Positions 33,958 to 37,107 of a stretch of DNA of 37,107 bases are shown piece by piece. Every line of letters begins with the position of its first letter. The stretch's first letter is position 1. The DNA lies in NCBI GenBank assembly GCA_903862505.1, contig CAIOYQ010000004.1, positions 1-37,107 on the forward strand. Direction: 5' to 3'. Below the pieces are notes generated by a model. It was not told the DNA's origin and made no database searches. It saw nothing but the letters and a program-made list of their open reading frames with translations. This stretch comes from an uncultured Bacteroidota bacterium (GTDB lineage: Bacteria > Bacteroidota > Bacteroidia > Chitinophagales > Chitinophagaceae). The translations under genes and the position numbers were made by a program.

Positions 33958-35142
33958 CTATTTGAATGCATTCAATCCTGTAATATCCATACCCGTAATC
34001 AACAAATGAATATCATGTGTGCCCTCGTAAGTAATTACACTTTCTAAGTTCATCATGTGTCGCATAACAGAATACTCTCCTGTAATTCCCATACCTCCAA
34101 GCATTTGACGTGCATCACGGGCAACTTGTGTAGCAATTTCACAACTATTTCTTTTAGCCATACTTACTTGCCCTGGTGTTGCTCTGCCCTCGTTCATTAA
34201 AACCCCTAAACGCCAAACCATTAATTGCCCCTTAGTAATTTCGGTTACCATTTCGGCTAATTTTTTTTGTTGCAACTGAAAACCAGCAATTGGCTTCCCA
34301 AATTGAACACGCTCTTTACTATATCTTAACGCAGTATCATAACAGTCCATGGCAGCACCTAATGCACCCCATGCAATACCATATCTCGCTTTACTTAAAC
34401 AACCCAACGGCCCTTTTAAACCCATGATATTTGGTAAAATATTTTCCTTAGGTACTTTTACATTGTCAAAAACCAATTCACCCGTGGCGCTTGCCCTAAG
34501 GCTCCATTTATTATGCGTTGTAGGGGTACTAAAACCCTCCATCCCTCTTTCAACAATAAGCCCTACAATTTTACCTTCCTCATTCTTTGCCCAAACCACG
34601 GCTACTTGTGCAAAAGGTGAATTACTAATCCACATCTTGGCTCCATTTAAAATAACATGATCACCAGCGTCTTTAATATTGGTTAACATGCCTCCAGGAT
34701 CTGAACCATGATCAGGTTCCGTTAATCCAAAACAACCCAACCATTCACCACTTGCTAGCTTAGGTAAATATTTTTTCTTTTGTTCCTCACTACCGTATGC
34801 ATGAATAGGAAACATGACTAAAGAACCTTGAACACTTGCTGTACTGCGCACGCCACTATCTCCTCTTTCTAATTCCTGCATCATAATTCCATAGCTAATG
34901 TAATCCAAACCCCCACCACCATACTCCACTGGAACAGTTGGGCCAAAACATCCTAAGTCTCCTAATTGCTTTACAATTTGCTGAGGAAATTCTGCTTTTT
35001 GCGCATAGTCTTCTATAATTGGAGAAATTTCTTTTTTTACATAATCACGCACTGCTGTTCTTACCATTAAATGCTCCTCACTTAGCAATTCATCTAATTG
35101 ATAATAATCGGGTGATTCAAACAAATCCATTCTTACTGCCAT
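33958..35142 (-). CDS. Acyl-CoA dehydrogenase, glutaryl-CoA dehydrogenase type
   Basis: A 394-residue flavoprotein that oxidises and decarboxylates glutaryl-CoA to crotonyl-CoA in lysine/tryptophan breakdown. Identity over its length to human GCDH is visible by eye: ARYGIAWG, SLRASATGEL, TEPDHGSDP, and YEGTHDIH with the catalytic base Glu373. Arg99 in GVRSTASVQGSLVM corresponds to the arginine that holds the glutarate carboxylate, which favours glutaryl-CoA over other acyl-CoAs. No electron-transfer flavoprotein or pathway gene is adjacent. The start could also be the ATG at residue 5 (MDLFESPDYY). It has its own -7 box. Confidence 0.92.
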   Translation of the reverse strand: MAVRMDLFESPDYYQLDELLSEEHLMVRTAVRDYVKKEISPIIEDYAQKAEFPQQIVKQLGDLGCFGPTVPVEYGGGGLDYISYGIMMQELERGDSGVRSTASVQGSLVMFPIHAYGSEEQKKKYLPKLASGEWLGCFGLTEPDHGSDPGGMLTNIKDAGDHVILNGAKMWISNSPFAQVAVVWAKNEEGKIVGLIVERGMEGFSTPTTHNKWSLRASATGELVFDNVKVPKENILPNIMGLKGPLGCLSKARYGIAWGALGAAMDCYDTALRYSKERVQFGKPIAGFQLQQKKLAEMVTEITKGQLMVWRLGVLMNEGRATPGQVSMAKRNSCEIATQVARDARQMLGGMGITGEYSVMRHMMNLESVITYEGTHDIHLLITGMDITGLNAFK

Positions 35143-35171
35143 AACATTAGTTTTAAGTAAATAATCCGTCT

Positions 35172-35179
35172 CAAAGATA
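35172..35179 (-). promoter_or_regulatory. Promoter -7 element of the acyl-CoA dehydrogenase gene
   Basis: The minus strand reads TATCTTTG, an exact match to TAnnTTTG, 29 bases before the start codon. The -33 region has no clear TTG. Confidence 0.45.
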
Positions 35180-35189
35180 ACTATAAGAA

Positions 35190-35229
35190 CCTGAATAAAG
35201 TATATTCAGGGATACAATACAAGTATTGT
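35190..35229. other. Two adjacent small hairpins after pyrF
   Basis: CCTGAATA/TATTCAGG (35190-35197, 35203-35210) and ACAATAC/GTATTGT (35214-35220, 35223-35229) are two perfect short inverted repeats 3 bases apart. Neither has a clear T-run, so a terminator role for pyrF is only possible. Confidence 0.45.
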
Positions 35230-35252
35230 TCAATTTTACAAGTCAATTTCTA

Positions 35253-36059
35253 CTAAATTAATAAACCTTTCATTTCATTGGCATAATCGCTTGCAGCAAC
35301 AGCCGCTTTTTCCGCAAAATCGGTTCCGCTACTCGCAAAAATAACAGCCCTACTTGCGTTCACAAGCAGTCCCAGTTCCTTGTTTTTCCCATACTTGGTT
35401 ACTTCACTTAAACTACCCCCTTGTGCACCAACACCCGGAACTAATAAAAAGTGATGGGGAATAATTTTTCGGATGCCCACAAAATCCTCCGCCTTGGTCG
35501 CACCCACAACAAACATTAATTGATCCGTTGTTCCCCAACTAGCTACCTGTTCTAAAACCGACTCGTATACATACTGGCCATTCGCTAATTTTTGTTGTTC
35601 AAAGTTTTTGCTTCCTTCATTGGAAGTTAACCCTAACACAATGGTGCATTTATTTTGATACGCTAAAAATGGATCAATACTGTCCTTGCCCATATAAGGT
35701 GCTACGGTAATGGCATCAAAAGGCAACACTTCAAAAAATGTTTTTGCATATTGAGCCGATGTATTACCAATATCGCCCCGTTTCGCATCGGCAATGGTAA
35801 AATGGGTATTGGGTATATGTGCAAGTGTTGCTTCCATGGCCTCCCAACCTTTTACGCCCTGTGATTCGTAGAATGCAGTGTTGATTTTATAACTCACACA
35901 AAATGGAGCGGTGGCTTCAATAATGGCTTTGTTAAAAGCAATAACGCCCTCTTTTGTTTTGGGTAAATGTGCCGGCAATTTTTCAATGTCGGTATCTAAC
36001 CCTACACATAAATAAGATTGTTTTGCTAGAATTTGTTCAACCAATTTGTTTTTTGTCAT
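35253..36059 (-). CDS. pyrF: Orotidine 5'-phosphate decarboxylase
   Basis: A 268-residue TIM-barrel enzyme that converts OMP to UMP, the last step of pyrimidine synthesis. It belongs to the longer type-2 subfamily. YLCVGLDTDIEKLP opens the barrel, and the catalytic charged network is DAKRGDIGNT with Asp91, Lys93 and Asp96. VAPYMGKDSIDPFL, CTIVLGLTSNEGS and LVPGVGAQGG (the phosphate loop) follow. Length is typical for the subfamily. It lies 21 bases after the amylase gene on the same strand, so the two are probably on one transcript. Confidence 0.95.
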   Translation of the reverse strand: MTKNKLVEQILAKQSYLCVGLDTDIEKLPAHLPKTKEGVIAFNKAIIEATAPFCVSYKINTAFYESQGVKGWEAMEATLAHIPNTHFTIADAKRGDIGNTSAQYAKTFFEVLPFDAITVAPYMGKDSIDPFLAYQNKCTIVLGLTSNEGSKNFEQQKLANGQYVYESVLEQVASWGTTDQLMFVVGATKAEDFVGIRKIIPHHFLLVPGVGAQGGSLSEVTKYGKNKELGLLVNASRAVIFASSGTDFAEKAAVAASDYANEMKGLLI

Positions 36060-36080
36060 ACTATTAATTTGAACCTATGT

Positions 36081-37107
36081 TTATTTGGTGCCGTAAACAA
36101 AAACTTTATACCCCCAAGCTGGCAGGGATATATTGTGAATGTCTTTTAATTCCTGATGTGTAAATGCTTCAAAATAAGACTTACCGCTAGGAAGCGTTGC
36201 ATCCAATTTTACCTCATTTGCATTTTCCGATAAATTCAACACCACCACTACCAATGCATCTCCATTTTTTCTGGAATACGCCATTATTTGATTAGGGAGG
36301 TTTACTTTTATTCTTTCAAATACTGCATTGTCTTTAAAAGCTGCATTTGCAGTTCTTAAATTTAATAAGGTTTTATAAAAAGGAGCACGCTCATATTTAT
36401 TAAATCCCATTGAATCTTTTTCAAAGAAAGCAATCGGTCTTAAAACAGGCTCCTCTTGCCCACTATAAATAAGGGGTAAGGTTCTATTATAGGTTTGGGT
36501 AAAAACGGCAAAAGGCGCATGCTTTGTTCCTGGCATGGTGGCATAGTCCGCTTTGTTCCAAGAATTTTCATCGTGATTGCTGGTGAAATACAATCTCAAC
36601 GCCCCTTTCATAAAATCATTGTCAATTTTATTCAACACCGTGTCTAAGGATAATACATTCTTTTTGCCTGCTGCAATATCATTCATCACATGAAACTCGT
36701 TCCAAGTGTAGGTTGCATCAAAACCTGTTTCATGCAACTTGGCATCATCGGCTTCTGCCAAGAAAAATAATGGTCTTTCTTTATTTAAAGCGGGAATACA
36801 TTTATTCCAAAAGCTATAGGGAACCCCCCAAGCAACGTCCACTCTAAAACCATCGATCGCAGTATTTTTAACCCAATATTTCATGGCGTTAATCATACTG
36901 TCTTGCATTACTAAATTATCAAAATTTAGTTCCCTGGTATCTGACCAGTCCGCGGTAAAAATGGCCTTTCCCGTACTATCTCTTTCATAAAAATCGGGAT
37001 GTGTTTTTAACCAATAATGATCCGCTCCACTGTGATTAGGTACCCAGTCAATTAATACTTTCATGCCAAGTTGATGTGCACTCGTAACAATTTTATTAAA
37101 ATCATTC
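36081..37107 (-). CDS. GH13 alpha-amylase family protein, C-terminal part (5' end outside window)
   Basis: The frame is open to the right edge (the ATG at 37064 is internal; NDFNKIVTSAHQLG precedes it), so at least 342 residues of a longer protein are visible. GH13 regions are seen in order: VLIDWVPNH (I), GFRVDVAWG with the nucleophile Asp (codon 36837-36839) (II), FFLAEADD with the acid/base Glu (codon 36753-36755) (III), and FTSNHDEN (IV). A C-terminal beta domain (QIMAYSRKNGDALVVVVLNLS) follows. It cleaves or rearranges alpha-1,4-glucans; the exact specificity and the location (secreted or cytosolic) cannot be decided without the missing N-terminus. pyrF follows after 21 bases. Confidence 0.9.
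   Translation of the reverse strand, partial: NDFNKIVTSAHQLGMKVLIDWVPNHSGADHYWLKTHPDFYERDSTGKAIFTADWSDTRELNFDNLVMQDSMINAMKYWVKNTAIDGFRVDVAWGVPYSFWNKCIPALNKERPLFFLAEADDAKLHETGFDATYTWNEFHVMNDIAAGKKNVLSLDTVLNKIDNDFMKGALRLYFTSNHDENSWNKADYATMPGTKHAPFAVFTQTYNRTLPLIYSGQEEPVLRPIAFFEKDSMGFNKYERAPFYKTLLNLRTANAAFKDNAVFERIKVNLPNQIMAYSRKNGDALVVVVLNLSENANEVKLDATLPSGKSYFEAFTHQELKDIHNISLPAWGYKVFVYGTK

Noticed and set aside
1-37107. tRNA, rRNA, transposase, integrase, toxin-antitoxin or phage-defence genes
   Set aside because: I looked in the gaps and among the proteins and found no cloverleaf-like segment, terminal inverted repeats with a transposase, or defence-type domains.

Overview
The window looks like an ordinary stretch of an AT-rich Bacteroidota chromosome, most likely family Chitinophagaceae. 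Evidence for this is a SusC/SusD outer-membrane pair, a serine-palmitoyltransferase-type sphingolipid enzyme, a PafA-type phosphatase, an Nramp transporter fused to a universal stress domain, a long ClpC and an eukaryote-like NADP isocitrate dehydrogenase. Several starts are also preceded by the Bacteroidota -7 element TAnnTTTG, and Shine-Dalgarno sequences are weak or absent. I see no tRNA, rRNA, CRISPR array, insertion sequence, integrase or phage gene. The family and genus assignment is inference.

Left part (1-9.7 kb): the tail of a TPR-like protein followed closely by secG; mltG overlapping a YihY/BrkB membrane protein; then, converging, an alpha-oxoamine synthase; a PafA-like periplasmic phosphatase; a tiny Cys/Lys-rich secreted protein; and, on the minus strand, icd and the Nramp-Usp transporter. 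Middle (9.7-18.6 kb): a lipoprotein, a short GT35 glucan-phosphorylase-like protein that lacks the PLP-binding lysine, a 405-bp gene-poor spacer with duplicated hairpins and possible gene remnants, ubiX, clpC (minus), and a STAS-domain gene just upstream of dnaG. Right part (18.6-37.1 kb): every gene is on the minus strand. In transcription order from the right edge these are a GH13 amylase (cut by the edge), pyrF, a glutaryl-CoA dehydrogenase-type enzyme, aroK, a DUF423 membrane protein, ftsK, a LolA-like protein, rpsO, pnp, susC, susD, a secreted protein, prmA, plsY and a YdeI/OmdA-domain protein.

Functionally this is mostly housekeeping: secretion (SecG, LolA-like), envelope and division (MltG, FtsK, PlsY, sphingoid base synthesis), replication priming (DnaG), RNA and protein turnover (PNP, ClpC), ribosome (S15, PrmA), central metabolism (ICD, AroK, PyrF, glutaryl-CoA dehydrogenase) and glucan use (GT35, GH13). 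The accessory signals are the SusCD pair without any enzyme or regulator beside it, the small Cys-rich protein and the two unrecognised exported proteins. I did not find a convincing new multi-gene system. The best lead is the GT35 protein with Thr in place of the cofactor lysine.
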